DNA of 64,000 nt from Streptomyces olindensis (GTDB lineage: Bacteria; Actinomycetota; Actinomycetes; Streptomycetales; Streptomycetaceae): NCBI GenBank assembly GCA_000696115.1, contig JJOH01000006.1, positions 1-64,000 of the forward strand, written 5' to 3'. The notes beneath the pieces are model-generated. The model saw only the letters and a program-made list of their open reading frames with translations. It had not been told where the DNA came from and searched no databases. The translations under genes and the position numbers were made by a program. This document shows, piece by piece, positions 51,931-60,488 of the stretch. Numbering within the stretch: position 1 is the first letter of the stretch; each line of letters opens with the position of its first letter.

Positions 51931-52107
51931 TCAGCCCCGTACGGTGCGGCGCCGGGCGGTCCGGTGCCGGTGGGTGGCCCCGGTGGAGGCGGGCGCCACC
52001 TCGGGCGCCCGGGCCGTCGGCGCGTGCAGTGCGTACGCCACCGCCAGGGCCAGCGCTACCCCCGCCGGGTCGGTGCCGGGCTGCGTGTGCGCGACCTGCT
52101 GGATCAT
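51931..52107 (-). CDS. Small alanine-rich protein, function unknown
   Basis: A 58-aa protein (MIQQVAHTQPGTDPAGVALALAVAYALHAP...) with a possible helix at about 16-28 and a basic C-terminus (THRHRTARRRTVRG). The ATG has the strong ribosome site GAGGAG 8 nt upstream. It starts 20 nt after the stop of the HtrA-like protease gene, so it is probably co-transcribed with it. It then leads toward the response regulator, about 105 nt on. No family is known to me. Confidence 0.62.
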   Translation of the reverse strand: MIQQVAHTQPGTDPAGVALALAVAYALHAPTARAPEVAPASTGATHRHRTARRRTVRG

Positions 52108-52127
52108 CGCGGTGCTCCTCGTACGAC

Positions 52128-53126
52128 TCAGTCGGTGGCGCCGGCCCGCAGCTTGGCGAGGTCGGCCTTGACGGTGTTGATCGGGATGGCGAAGCCCAGG
52201 CCCACGCTGCCCGCGTCGGAGGACGAGGAGGCGCTGCCCGTCGGCGAGTACATCGCGGAGTTGATCCCGATGATGTTGCCGTTCATGTCGATCAGCGCGC
52301 CGCCGGAGTTGCCCGGGTTGAGGGACGCGTCGGTCTGCAGCGCCTTGTACGTGGTCGTGTCGGAGCCGGTGTCGCCGTTGAACTGGCGTCCGCCGAACTC
52401 GAACGGCCAGCCGTCGCCCTGCTGGTACTGCTGCTGCCCCTGGTCCTCGTCGGTCGGGACGGTGACGTCACGGTCGAGCGCCGAGATGATGCCGCTGGTC
52501 ACGGTGCCGGACAGCCCCTCGGGGGAGCCGATCGCCACGACCTGGTCGCCGACCTGGACGCCGGAGGAATCGCCGAGCGTCGCCGCCTTCAGGCCGGAGG
52601 CGTTCTCCAGCTTGATCAGCGCCAGGTCCTTCTTGCTGTCGGTGCCGACGACCTTGGCGGTGTACGACGTGCCGTCGCTGGTCGTGACCTTGATCCGCGA
52701 GGCGCCGGATATGACGTGGTTGTTGGTGACGATCTCGCCGTCGCTCGTGATGATCACGCCGGAGCCGGTGGAGGACCCGGCGTTGGAGTTGGCGTTGATC
52801 TCGACGATGCTGGGGCTGACCGCCTTCGCGACTCCGGCGACCGTGCCCTTCTGGCTGGACGGCACCACGTTGGTGCTGGTCGAGCTGGAGGCGACCGTGT
52901 CGTTGCCGGTCAGCTCCTGGATGCCGTAGGCGGTGCCGCCACCGATCGCCGCGGCGACGATCGCCACCGCGGCGATCAGGGCGACGGGGCCGCGGTTGCG
53001 CTTCTTGGGCTGCGGAGCTGCCGGGGCGTGCGCCGGCGGGGGCGGCCACTCGGGGTTCACCGGGGCCTGCTGCTGACCCTCGTAAGGGTTCTCGTACTCG
53101 CCACTGCGGTGGAAGCTCTCGGTCAT
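52128..53126 (-). CDS. HtrA-like membrane-anchored serine protease without PDZ
   Basis: A 332-aa S1C protease. The cytoplasmic N-terminus is proline-rich (about 1-45), followed by one transmembrane helix (47-67). The trypsin-fold domain has H137 (VTNNHVIS), D167 (KKDLALIKL) and S274 (NPGNSGGAL). A Gln/Gly/Asp-rich loop, DEDQGQQQYQQGDGWPF, interrupts it at about 227-243. The protein ends right after the protease domain, so the regulatory PDZ domain of typical HtrA/DegP proteins is absent. It probably handles misfolded proteins outside the membrane. Confidence 0.92.
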   Translation of the reverse strand: MTESFHRSGEYENPYEGQQQAPVNPEWPPPPAHAPAAPQPKKRNRGPVALIAAVAIVAAAIGGGTAYGIQELTGNDTVASSSTSTNVVPSSQKGTVAGVAKAVSPSIVEINANSNAGSSTGSGVIITSDGEIVTNNHVISGASRIKVTTSDGTSYTAKVVGTDSKKDLALIKLENASGLKAATLGDSSGVQVGDQVVAIGSPEGLSGTVTSGIISALDRDVTVPTDEDQGQQQYQQGDGWPFEFGGRQFNGDTGSDTTTYKALQTDASLNPGNSGGALIDMNGNIIGINSAMYSPTGSASSSSDAGSVGLGFAIPINTVKADLAKLRAGATD

Positions 53127-53225
53127 GGAACCGAGCTTGTCGCCCGACCATGAGAGCTTCCTGAGTGCTCGCTGAGAAGCCCGACAGAACCTCGTATGCC
53201 CGATATAAAGACGCCCGGGCCAGGG

Positions 53226-54248
53226 TCAGGCGCAGCCGCAGGACTGGCGGACCACCAGCCGTGACGGGAACACCTTCAGCCGCTCCCGCCGGGCGCCCGC
53301 GACCCGCAGCCCGTCGTCCAGGACGAGGTCCACCGCGGCCCGGGCCATCGCCGGGCGGTCGGAGGCGATCGTCGTCAGGGGCGGGTCGGCCAGCGCCGCC
53401 TCCTTGATGTCGTCGAAGCCGGCCACCGCCAGCTCGCCGGGGACGTCGATCCGCAGCTCGCGCGCCGCCCGCAGCAGGCCGATGGCCTGGTCGTCGGTGG
53501 AGCAGAAGATCGCCGGCGGCCGCTCGGGCCCGGAGAGGATCTTCAGGGCGGCCTGGTAGGCGTCGTAGCGGTTGTAGAGGGCCTCGAAGAGGCGGCCCTC
53601 GGTGGAGATCCCGGCGTCGTCCATCGCGCGGCGCCAGCCCTCGACGTGGTCGGAGACCGGGTCGCCGACCGCCGGGGTCTCCGCTATGCCGCCCATACAG
53701 GCCACGTACTCGTAGCCGTGCTCCAGCAGGTGCTGCACGGCGAGCCGGGCGCCCCCGAGGTCGTCCGTGACGACGGCGACGTCGTCGATGGCCTCGGGGC
53801 GTTCGTGCAGCAGCACCACCCGGGCGTCCCAGGCCTCGATCTCGGCGGCGGCCAGGTCGTTGAGCGCGTGGCTGACCAGGATGAGCCCGGAGACCCGCAT
53901 CCCGAGGAACGCCCGCAGGTAGTGGACCTCGCGCTCGCCCACGTAGTCCGTGTTGCCGACGAGCACCATCTTCCCGCGCTCGGAGGCCGCCTGCTCGACC
54001 GCGTGCGCCATCTCCCCGAAGAAGGGCTGGCGGGCGTCCGGGATGATCAGGCCTATGAGATCCGTGCGCCGCGAGGCCATCGCCTGGGCCACCCGGTCGG
54101 GCCGGTACCCCAGTTCCTTGATCGCGGCGAGGACACGCTCGCGCGTGGCCGGGGCGACCGGCCGGGGTCCGTTGTTGATGACATAGCTGACCACGGCAGT
54201 GGAAGTCCCTGCCAGCCGCGCCACATCATCCCGAGTCACCTTGGCCAC
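53226..54248 (-). CDS. LacI family transcriptional regulator
   Basis: A 340-aa regulator: LacI helix-turn-helix [36 protein letters not shown] (4-38), hinge, and a periplasmic-binding-like effector domain ([17 protein letters not shown], ...[14 protein letters not shown]). It ends [11 protein letters not shown], with two cysteines common in Streptomyces LacI proteins. No sugar transport or catabolic gene adjoins it, so the effector cannot be inferred from context. Confidence 0.93.
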   Translation of the reverse strand: MAKVTRDDVARLAGTSTAVVSYVINNGPRPVAPATRERVLAAIKELGYRPDRVAQAMASRRTDLIGLIIPDARQPFFGEMAHAVEQAASERGKMVLVGNTDYVGEREVHYLRAFLGMRVSGLILVSHALNDLAAAEIEAWDARVVLLHERPEAIDDVAVVTDDLGGARLAVQHLLEHGYEYVACMGGIAETPAVGDPVSDHVEGWRRAMDDAGISTEGRLFEALYNRYDAYQAALKILSGPERPPAIFCSTDDQAIGLLRAARELRIDVPGELAVAGFDDIKEAALADPPLTTIASDRPAMARAAVDLVLDDGLRVAGARRERLKVFPSRLVVRQSCGCA

Positions 54249-54375
54249 GCGCGGAGTCTACGCGGATATACCCGCTCTGGGCAGGGCGTAAAGGAGGTTC
54301 CGTACGATATCCCGACCGCCGTCCAGTGCGCTCCGTGCGAAGAGCGATGCCCAGGTCGGCGCCGGGATACGCCTT

Positions 54376-55155
54376 TCACGCCTCGGCGCGGACCTCGGCG
54401 GCGTCCAGATCGGCGGACTCGTCCTTGTTGTCCGGCTTTGCCTTGGCGGCCTTGGCCTTCGCCTCCTCGGCGGCCCGCTCCACCTTCTCCGGCGTAACGA
54501 ATCGATAACCGACGTTCCGGACGGTGCCGATGAGCGACTCGTGCTCGGGCCCGAGCTTGGCGCGCAGCCGCCGTACGTGCACGTCGACCGTGCGGGTGCC
54601 GCCGAAGTAGTCGTAGCCCCAGACCTCCTGGAGCAGCTGGGCGCGCGTGAAGACACGGCCGGGGTGCTGCGCGAGGTACTTCAGGAGCTCGAACTCCTTG
54701 AAGGTGAGGTCGAGGACGCGGCCCTTGAGCTTGGCGGAGTACGTCGCCTCGTCGACCGACAGGTCGCCGTTGCGGATCTCCATCGGGGAGTCGTCGCTGA
54801 CGATCTGCTGCCGCCCCATGGCCAGCCGCAGTCGGGCCTCGACCTCCGCGGGGCCGGCGGTGTCGAGCAGGACGTCGTCGATGCCCCAGTCCGCGGTCAC
54901 GGCGGCGAGACCGCCCTCCGTGACGACGAGGATCAGCGGGCAGCCCGGACCGGTGGAGCGGAGCAGCTGGCACAGGCTGCGCACCTGCGGCAGGTCGCGC
55001 CGGCCGTCGACGAGGATGACGTCGGCACCGGGGGTGTCGACGAGGGCGGGGCCTTCCGCGGGGGCCACCCGCACGTTGTGCAGGAGCAGGCCGAGAGCGG
55101 GGAGCACCTCCGTCGACGGCTGGAGGGCGTTGGTCAGGAGCAGCAGAGAACTCAT
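54376..55155 (-). CDS. glnR: Nitrogen regulator GlnR (atypical OmpR family)
   Basis: A 259-aa orphan response regulator that controls nitrogen assimilation genes in Streptomyces. The N-terminal receiver-like domain ([22 protein letters not shown]) keeps one acidic residue in ILVDGRRDL but lacks the usual phosphorylation pocket. The DNA-binding winged helix is [26 protein letters not shown]...[19 protein letters not shown] recognise the sequence as GlnR. The C-terminal tail is Lys/Ala/Glu-rich ([14 protein letters not shown]), a known site of variation and modification. The frame is open upstream, but homologues start at this ATG. Confidence 0.94.
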   Translation of the reverse strand: MSSLLLLTNALQPSTEVLPALGLLLHNVRVAPAEGPALVDTPGADVILVDGRRDLPQVRSLCQLLRSTGPGCPLILVVTEGGLAAVTADWGIDDVLLDTAGPAEVEARLRLAMGRQQIVSDDSPMEIRNGDLSVDEATYSAKLKGRVLDLTFKEFELLKYLAQHPGRVFTRAQLLQEVWGYDYFGGTRTVDVHVRRLRAKLGPEHESLIGTVRNVGYRFVTPEKVERAAEEAKAKAAKAKPDNKDESADLDAAEVRAEA

Positions 55156-55326
55156 ACGTCTGGTTCCTCCTCGGTCCCTGCGAGGACGTTTGTTGGCACA
55201 GCACTGCTCTGCGATCCCGAAGGCCCGTACACCTGCGGTTTCCCGCGTCGTATACAACGCTTCCGAAAGCACAAAAGGACCCGGGGGCTACGCTGCCCGA
55301 GTCCTCTGCCCAGCAGAATAGCCCAC

Positions 55327-56178
55327 ATGAGCTCTGGTCCGGCAGGTCATGTGGCGCGTTCCACCGATCGTCCGCATTCCGAGACGACCCGTGGAGCGTC
55401 TGTGCGGAGGTTCACACGGAGGTTTCTGCGCACCTCGGACGGTGTGGCGATCGACGCCGTATACGACCCGGGTGCCGCCGTATACGACGGTTCCCGGACA
55501 CCTTCCGCTCATCCCGTGTTCGTCGTCGCCCACGGCTTCACCGGGGCCGTCGACCGGCCGCACGTGCGGCGGGTGGCCCAGGCGTTCACCCGGTTCGGGG
55601 CCGTCGTCACGTTCTCCTTCCGGGGGCACGGGGCGTCCGGCGGGCGGTCCACGGTCGGGGACCGGGAGGTGCTGGACCTCGCCGCGGCGGTGCGCTGGGC
55701 GCGGGAGTTCGGGCACGCGCGCGTGGGCACCGTCGGGTTCTCCATGGGCGGCTCGGTGGTGCTGCGGCACGCGGCGCTGCACCCACGGCAGACCGACGCG
55801 GTGGTGTCGGTGAGCGCGCCGGCCCGGTGGTACTACCGGGGCACCGCGCCCATGCGACGGCTGCACTGGCTCGTCACGCGGCCCGAGGGGCGCGTGGTGG
55901 GGCGCTACGGCTTCCGCACGCGCATCCACCACCGGGACTGGGACCCGGTGCCGCTGTCCCCGGTGCAGGCCGTGCCGCGGATCGCCCCGACCCCGCTGCT
56001 GATCGTGCACGGCGACGCCGACGGCTACTTTCCCGTCGACCATCCGCGCATGCTGGCCGCGGCCGCCGGTGACCAGGGCGAACTGTGGCTGGAGCCCGGC
56101 ATGGGGCACGCCGAGCACGCGGCGAGCGACGAGCTGCTGGACCGGATCGGGGCGTGGGTCGTCGGCCGGGCGGGCTAG
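55327..56178 (+). CDS. Alpha/beta hydrolase
   Basis: A 283-aa hydrolase. The nucleophile elbow is GFSMGG, with oxyanion region VAHGFTGAVDRPHV, acid in VHGDADGYFPVDH and catalytic His in GMGHAEHA. It resembles serine hydrolases of the esterase/lipase or dienelactone-hydrolase-like class. ATG 55327 is the first plausible start; there is no clear ribosome site, so it may be leaderless. It is divergent from glnR. Confidence 0.87.
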   Translation: MSSGPAGHVARSTDRPHSETTRGASVRRFTRRFLRTSDGVAIDAVYDPGAAVYDGSRTPSAHPVFVVAHGFTGAVDRPHVRRVAQAFTRFGAVVTFSFRGHGASGGRSTVGDREVLDLAAAVRWAREFGHARVGTVGFSMGGSVVLRHAALHPRQTDAVVSVSAPARWYYRGTAPMRRLHWLVTRPEGRVVGRYGFRTRIHHRDWDPVPLSPVQAVPRIAPTPLLIVHGDADGYFPVDHPRMLAAAAGDQGELWLEPGMGHAEHAASDELLDRIGAWVVGRAG

Positions 56179-56234
56179 CCTGACGGGGTTCACCGTCGGG
56201 TGAGTCCGTTGTGACTGTGCGATTGAGGAAGCAG

Positions 56235-56489
56235 ATGCCAAAGGTCACGGTGCGCTACTGGGCCGCCGCCAAGGCCGCGGCCGGGGTGGCCGAGGAGCCG
56301 TACGAGGCGGCCACGCTCGCCGAGGCGCTCGCGGGGGCGCGCGAGCGACACCCGGGCGAACTGGAGCGCGTCCTGCGGCGCTGCTCGTTCCTCGTGGACG
56401 GTGACCCCGTGGGCACCCGCGCCCATGAGACGGTACGGCTGGCCGACGGCGGCACGGTCGAGGTGCTCCCGCCGTTCGCAGGAGGGTGA
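56235..56489 (+). CDS. MoaD/ThiS family sulfur-carrier protein
   Basis: An 84-aa beta-grasp protein ending VLPPFAGG, the C-terminal Gly-Gly that is thiocarboxylated in MoaD/ThiS carriers. The start ATG (MPKVTVRYWAAAKAA) has GAGGAAG 4 nt upstream, better placed than the upstream GTG. It could serve molybdopterin synthesis; no MoaE is next to it. The following membrane gene starts 2 nt after its stop. Confidence 0.9.
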   Translation: MPKVTVRYWAAAKAAAGVAEEPYEAATLAEALAGARERHPGELERVLRRCSFLVDGDPVGTRAHETVRLADGGTVEVLPPFAGG

Positions 56490-56491
56490 CG

Positions 56492-57619
56492 ATGACCAAC
56501 CAGCCGTACGACGGTTATGACGGTTACGACGGCTACGACCCCTACGGGCAGCAGCCGCAGCACGCACAGCAGCCGCAGCACCCGCAGGGCCAGGCGCCGC
56601 AGGCGTGGCCCGGGCAGGGGTATCAGCAGGGGCACCAGGGGTATCCCGGGTACGAAGACCCGCACGCCGCTCAGCAGTACACGCAGCAGTGGCAGGGCCA
56701 GACGTGGGAGACGCAGACGCACCAGCAGGTGTCCGCCCCGGCCGCCGCCGACACGGCGTACCTGCCGCCGCAGGGGTACGCGGCTCCGGCGCCGGCTCCG
56801 GCTCCTGCCGAGGTCGCCGACGCGTCGGGTGACGGGTACGGTCCCGCCACGCTCGGCGGGAACACGCGCGTCACGGACGCCCAGCGGGCGCGGGCGGAGG
56901 GGCGGTCGCCGATCATCGAGCCCGGGATGCAGCCGGCCGCGCTGACCGCGCTGCTCGGGCTGCTGCTCGCCGGTGCGGCGGCGGTCGGGACGTACGCGCT
57001 GCTGGTGCCGCTCGTCGTCCTCCAGGCCGTCACCGCGGCGGGTTGGTTCCGGCTGAACGGGATGTGGCCGGCGCGGCAGGGCATCGCGCTGGGCTTCGCC
57101 GGGGCGCTGGCCGCGGACGCCGCGCTGCTGGCCTCGGGGCGCTCACCGGCGGCGATCCTCGGGACGCTGGGCGTGTGGGTGCTGCTCGCGCTGGTCCTGC
57201 AACTGCGGTCGCACGCGGATCCGGACGAGCGGATGTACGGCCTGATGGCGACGGTCGCGGCGGCGGCGCTGGCGATCGTGGCGGGTGGGTACCTCGCGGC
57301 CGACGCGGACGCCGTGACGGTGGGCGCGGTGGCCGTGGCGGTCGCCGTCCTGGCGCGGGCGCTGCCGTTGCCGACGGCGGCGTCGGTGGTGGTGGCGCTG
57401 CTCGCGGCGGCGGGCGGCGGTGGCGTGGCGGGTGCGATGACGGGCCTCGGCACCTCGGGCGCCCTGCTGGGCGCGGGCGCGGCGGCCTGCGCCCTGATCG
57501 GCCACCGGGTCGCGAGCTACGACTATCCCTCCCGCTTCGTCCACTTCACGGCGGGCGTGGCCCTGCCGCTGTCCGCCGCGGCGCCGGCGGTGTACGTCCT
57601 GGGGCGGGCCCTGGTCTAG
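56492..57619 (+). CDS. Membrane protein with Gln/Tyr-rich N-terminus
   Basis: A 375-aa protein. The N-terminal 120 residues are low-complexity (PYDGYDGYDGYDPYGQQPQ, QGYQQGHQGYPGYED, PAPAPAPAEV), followed by about nine or ten hydrophobic helices from residue 145 to the end. ATG 56492 has GGAGG 6-7 nt upstream. It is co-transcribed with the MoaD-like gene. I recognise it as a conserved Streptomyces membrane protein without known function. Confidence 0.8.
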   Translation: MTNQPYDGYDGYDGYDPYGQQPQHAQQPQHPQGQAPQAWPGQGYQQGHQGYPGYEDPHAAQQYTQQWQGQTWETQTHQQVSAPAAADTAYLPPQGYAAPAPAPAPAEVADASGDGYGPATLGGNTRVTDAQRARAEGRSPIIEPGMQPAALTALLGLLLAGAAAVGTYALLVPLVVLQAVTAAGWFRLNGMWPARQGIALGFAGALAADAALLASGRSPAAILGTLGVWVLLALVLQLRSHADPDERMYGLMATVAAAALAIVAGGYLAADADAVTVGAVAVAVAVLARALPLPTAASVVVALLAAAGGGGVAGAMTGLGTSGALLGAGAAACALIGHRVASYDYPSRFVHFTAGVALPLSAAAPAVYVLGRALV

Positions 57620-57743
57620 GGCCCCTGTCACAGGTGATCGACAAACCCGGGGCCCGCGCGCGACACGGAGTTACCCTCACGCAAGGGACGGCCACCCGGT
57701 CGTCAGGGACCGCTGTCGAACGACTGGGTGGGGGACACACCGC

Positions 57744-58484
57744 ATGCGCGCTCTGCGAATACTGCTGATCTTCGTCGTGATCCTGGGGGGACTCTTCGTC
57801 ATCGCCGACCGCGTCGCCGTGAACTTCGCCGAGGGCGAGGCCGCCGACCGGCTGAAGACGACGGAGAACCTCGCGGCGACCCCGGACGTCAGCATCAAGG
57901 GCTTCCCGTTCCTCACCCAGGTCGTCGGCGGCTCCCTGGACGACATCGAGGTCGGCATCCAGAACTACGAGGCCGCCGCGGGCAACGGCGCCCAGAAGAT
58001 CCGCATCGACGACCTCCGCGCCGACATGAAGGGCGTCGAGTTCTCCGGCGACTACAGCTCCGCCACCGCCACCAGCGCCACCGGCACGGCGACCATCTCC
58101 TACGACGAGCTGCTGAAGACGGCGAAGTCCGAGCCCACCCGGGTCGCCCCGGGTGTCACGGCCCACGTCGTCGGCCTCTCCGACGGCGGCAACGGCAAGA
58201 TCAAGGTCACGGTCGAGGCCACCGTGCTCGGCACGGAGCTGCCCGAGCCGGTCTCCGTGCTCAGCACGGTGACGGTGGTCGACGGCGACACCGTGCGGGT
58301 GAAGGCCGACGGCCTGCCCGAGTTCGCCGGGGTCGACCTCGCCGAGAGCCGCGTCCGGGCGATCACCGACTTCCAGCAGAAGATCGACGGCCTGCCCGGC
58401 GGCATCAAGCTGGACAAGGTCCAGGCGGCCCCGAACGGTGTCGAGATCACGGTGAAGGGTTCCGACGTCCGGCTCGCCGGGTAG
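57744..58484 (+). CDS. DUF2993 (LmeA-like) protein, shorter paralogue
   Basis: A 246-aa protein. An N-terminal signal anchor (ALRILLIFVVILGGLFVIADRVAV, about 2-25) precedes the DUF2993 domain with ISIKGFPFLTQ-type hallmark (VSIKGFPFLTQVVGGSLDDIEV). It lacks the long acidic cytoplasmic N-terminus of the paralogue at 43705. By analogy with LmeA it may bind lipids at the outer face of the membrane. The GFPFLTQ block and following strand align well between the two window copies. Confidence 0.86.
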   Translation: MRALRILLIFVVILGGLFVIADRVAVNFAEGEAADRLKTTENLAATPDVSIKGFPFLTQVVGGSLDDIEVGIQNYEAAAGNGAQKIRIDDLRADMKGVEFSGDYSSATATSATGTATISYDELLKTAKSEPTRVAPGVTAHVVGLSDGGNGKIKVTVEATVLGTELPEPVSVLSTVTVVDGDTVRVKADGLPEFAGVDLAESRVRAITDFQQKIDGLPGGIKLDKVQAAPNGVEITVKGSDVRLAG

Positions 58485-58501
58485 GAACGGGCACGGCGGA
58501 G

Positions 58502-58545
58502 CCGACCAGCGCCGTCCGGTGGACCCGACCAGCGCCGTCCGGTGG
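58502..58545. repeat. 21-bp tandem direct repeat
   Basis: A 21-bp sequence (CCGACCAGCGCCGTCCGGTGG) begins at 58502 and again at 58525, giving a 23-bp period. It lies between the DUF2993 stop and the sulfurtransferase promoter, in DNA with no other feature. It may be slippage or a pair of protein-binding sites. Confidence 0.85.
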
Positions 58546-58673
58546 GCGAGACGGCGGCGTCCGCAGCGTAGATGTGACGGTGGATACAGGCGGCCGGAGG
58601 GGAGGCGTCGGGCGCCCTGACGGCGCCCTGATCCCACATCCCGGACCATCTCGTCTCAGTATGCGACACACCG

Positions 58674-58703
58674 GTGACACGCCCGCCCTGCCGTCCCTAC
58701 GAT
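58674..58703 (+). promoter_or_regulatory. Promoter of the sulfurtransferase leader
   Basis: GTGACA (58674-58679), an 18-nt spacer and TACGAT (58698-58703) form a good vegetative promoter. The ATG of the leader peptide comes 7 nt after the -10, so transcription starts at that ATG and the leader is translated leaderless. Confidence 0.8.
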
Positions 58704-58710
58704 CGACGGC

Positions 58711-58791
58711 ATGAAGCGACAGGCGGACCTCACGAAGCGGCGGGCAGTAGACCTGTGCCGCGTCGCCGCCATGCTCTGTCGCACCTTCTGA
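58711..58791 (+). CDS. Cysteine-containing leader peptide of the sulfurtransferase operon
   Basis: A 26-aa peptide (MKRQADLTKRRAVDLCRVAAMLCRTF) of the conserved actinobacterial leader type: basic start, VDL, then Cys codons near the end followed by Arg. It begins at the predicted transcription start (leaderless). It lies 138 nt before the thiosulfate sulfurtransferase gene, which is followed by DUF1416. In mycobacteria, cysteine-rich leaderless ORFs before the same gene pair act as cysteine-responsive attenuators. Stem-forming sequences (58815-58823 with 58873-58881) lie in the gap. Confidence 0.85.
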   Translation: MKRQADLTKRRAVDLCRVAAMLCRTF

Positions 58792-58929
58792 GCGACCGCG
58801 TCGGCCCGTGAGCCGGCGCGCGCATCCCCGCCGCCCTGCATCAAGGGCACCCGTGCGCCGCCCTCGTCATGGGCGCGCGCCCCGCAGATCTCGCACGCCC
58901 CGCCGCAACTGCCCCGGAGGAGAAAGAGC

Positions 58930-59775
58930 ATGAGCCGCAGCGACGTCCTGGTCGACGCCGACTGGCTCCAGGAGCACCTGGACGACCCGACCATCGCCAT
59001 CGTCGAGGTGGACGAGGACACGTCCGCCTACGAGAAGAACCACATCAAGAACGCGATCCGCATCGACTGGACCAAGGACCTCCAGGACCCGGTCCGCCGT
59101 GACTTCGTCGACCAGGAGGGCTTCGAGAAGCTCCTGTCGGAGAAGGGCATCGCCAACGACCACACCGTGGTCCTCTACGGCGGCAACAACAACTGGTTCG
59201 CCTCGTACGCGTACTGGTACTTCAAGCTGTACGGCCACGAGAACGTCAAGCTCCTCGACGGCGGCCGCAAGAAGTGGGAGCTCGACGCCCGCGAGCTGGT
59301 CGCCGGCGACGAGGTGCCGGAGCGCGCGAAGACCGAGTACAAGGCCAAGCCGCAGGACACGTCGATCCGCGCCTTCCGCGACGACGTCGTCGCCGCCATC
59401 GGTTCGCAGAACCTGGTCGACGTGCGTTCGCCCGACGAGTTCTCCGGCAAGCTGCTCGCCCCGGCCCACCTGCCGCAGGAGCAGTCCCAGCGCCCCGGCC
59501 ACGTGCCGAGCGCCCGCAACATCCCGTGGTCCAAGAACGCCAACGACGACGGCACCTTCAAGTCGGACGAGGAGCTCAAGGCCCTCTACGAGGAGGAGAG
59601 CGTCGACCTGTCGAAGGACACCATCGCCTACTGCCGCATCGGTGAGCGCTCCGCGCTGACCTGGTTCGTCCTGCACGAGCTGCTCGGCGTGGAGAACGTC
59701 AAGAACTACGACGGCTCCTGGACCGAGTACGGCTCCCTGGTGGGCGTGCCGATCGAGCTCGGCGCCAACAAGTAA
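58930..59775 (+). CDS. Thiosulfate sulfurtransferase (rhodanese)
   Basis: A 281-aa two-domain rhodanese. The inactive N-terminal domain (about 10-130) carries the CH2-like HIKNAIRIDW. The active C-terminal domain has persulfide-forming C235 in AYCRIGERS, with VDVRSPDEFSG before it. It corresponds to the actinobacterial CysA/CysA2 sulfurtransferase acting in thiosulfate use. The ATG follows GGAGGAAAGAGC. It is co-transcribed with DUF1416 43 nt downstream and preceded by the cysteine leader peptide. Confidence 0.94.
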   Translation: MSRSDVLVDADWLQEHLDDPTIAIVEVDEDTSAYEKNHIKNAIRIDWTKDLQDPVRRDFVDQEGFEKLLSEKGIANDHTVVLYGGNNNWFASYAYWYFKLYGHENVKLLDGGRKKWELDARELVAGDEVPERAKTEYKAKPQDTSIRAFRDDVVAAIGSQNLVDVRSPDEFSGKLLAPAHLPQEQSQRPGHVPSARNIPWSKNANDDGTFKSDEELKALYEEESVDLSKDTIAYCRIGERSALTWFVLHELLGVENVKNYDGSWTEYGSLVGVPIELGANK

Positions 59776-59817
59776 GCGACCCCGACCGACCTTTCCAGAC
59801 CTCTTCAGGAGTACGAC

Positions 59818-60105
59818 ATGTGTGGTGCGAAGGCCGGCGGCCCCGACGCCTCGACGATCAAGCCCGGTGAGACCACGATCCAGGGTCAGGTGACCAAGGA
59901 CGGCGAGCCCGTGGTCGGCTACGTCCGTCTGCTGGACTCGACCGGCGAGTTCACGGCCGAGGTGCCGACCTCGGCGACCGGACAGTTCCGCTTCTACGCG
60001 GCCGAGGGCACCTGGACCGTCCGCGCCCTCGTGCCCGGCGCCACCGCCGACCGCACGGTCGTCGCCCAGAAGGGCGGCCTGGCGGAGGTCGCGATCGCCG
60101 TCTGA
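59818..60105 (+). CDS. DUF1416 (SseC-like) protein
   Basis: A 95-aa protein beginning MCGAKAGGPDAS, with a transthyretin-like beta-sandwich pattern (GQVTKDGEPVVGYVRLLDSTGEFTAEV...GTWTVRAL). It corresponds to the small protein always encoded after the CysA-type sulfurtransferase in actinobacteria (SseC). The conserved N-terminal MCG cysteine may take part in sulfur transfer. AGGAG lies 9 nt before the ATG. Confidence 0.9.
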   Translation: MCGAKAGGPDASTIKPGETTIQGQVTKDGEPVVGYVRLLDSTGEFTAEVPTSATGQFRFYAAEGTWTVRALVPGATADRTVVAQKGGLAEVAIAV

Positions 60106-60120
60106 CGGCGACAGGTCCTC

Positions 60121-60163
60121 AAGGGCCGCACCCCGCGGGTTGGACGCCTGGGGTGCGGCCCTT
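60121..60163. terminator. Terminator after the sulfurtransferase operon
   Basis: A 14-bp perfect inverted repeat (60121-60134 / 60150-60163; AAGGGCCGCACCCC) with a 15-nt loop lies 16 nt after the DUF1416 stop. It has a short TT end, typical of Streptomyces terminators. Confidence 0.88.
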
Positions 60164-60190
60164 CGGCCTGCCCGGACCTACGCTGGACGT

Positions 60191-60451
60191 ATGTACGCAC
60201 GGCGACGGCACACGTACTTCGCGATGATGGGCCTGTGCATCGGCCTCTTCGTCCTGGCCTGGGGCGTCGTGCGGCTGTGGTCCGTGCCCGTGGCCGTGGG
60301 GATGTGCGTCGTCGCCATGGTCATCCCGCCCGTGGCGGCCATGGTCGCGAACCGGCGCGGGCCGGAGGACCGGTGGTGGGACGACCCGTCCGGGGACCCG
60401 CAGTCCGACGAGTGGTGGGACGAGCTGGACGGCAAGAAGCGACCGCGGTGA
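60191..60451 (+). CDS. DUF3099 small membrane protein
   Basis: An 86-aa protein with two transmembrane helices (about 8-27, YFAMMGLCIGLFVLAWGVV, and about 31-49) and a tryptophan/aspartate-rich tail (DRWWDDPSGDPQSDEWWDEL), the DUF3099 pattern. TACGCT (60179-60184) ends 6 nt before the ATG, so it is probably leaderless. Function unknown. Confidence 0.85.
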   Translation: MYARRRHTYFAMMGLCIGLFVLAWGVVRLWSVPVAVGMCVVAMVIPPVAAMVANRRGPEDRWWDDPSGDPQSDEWWDELDGKKRPR

Positions 60452-60488
60452 GCGGCGTCCTCCCGGCGGCGCGGGGTAAGCGGGCTCC

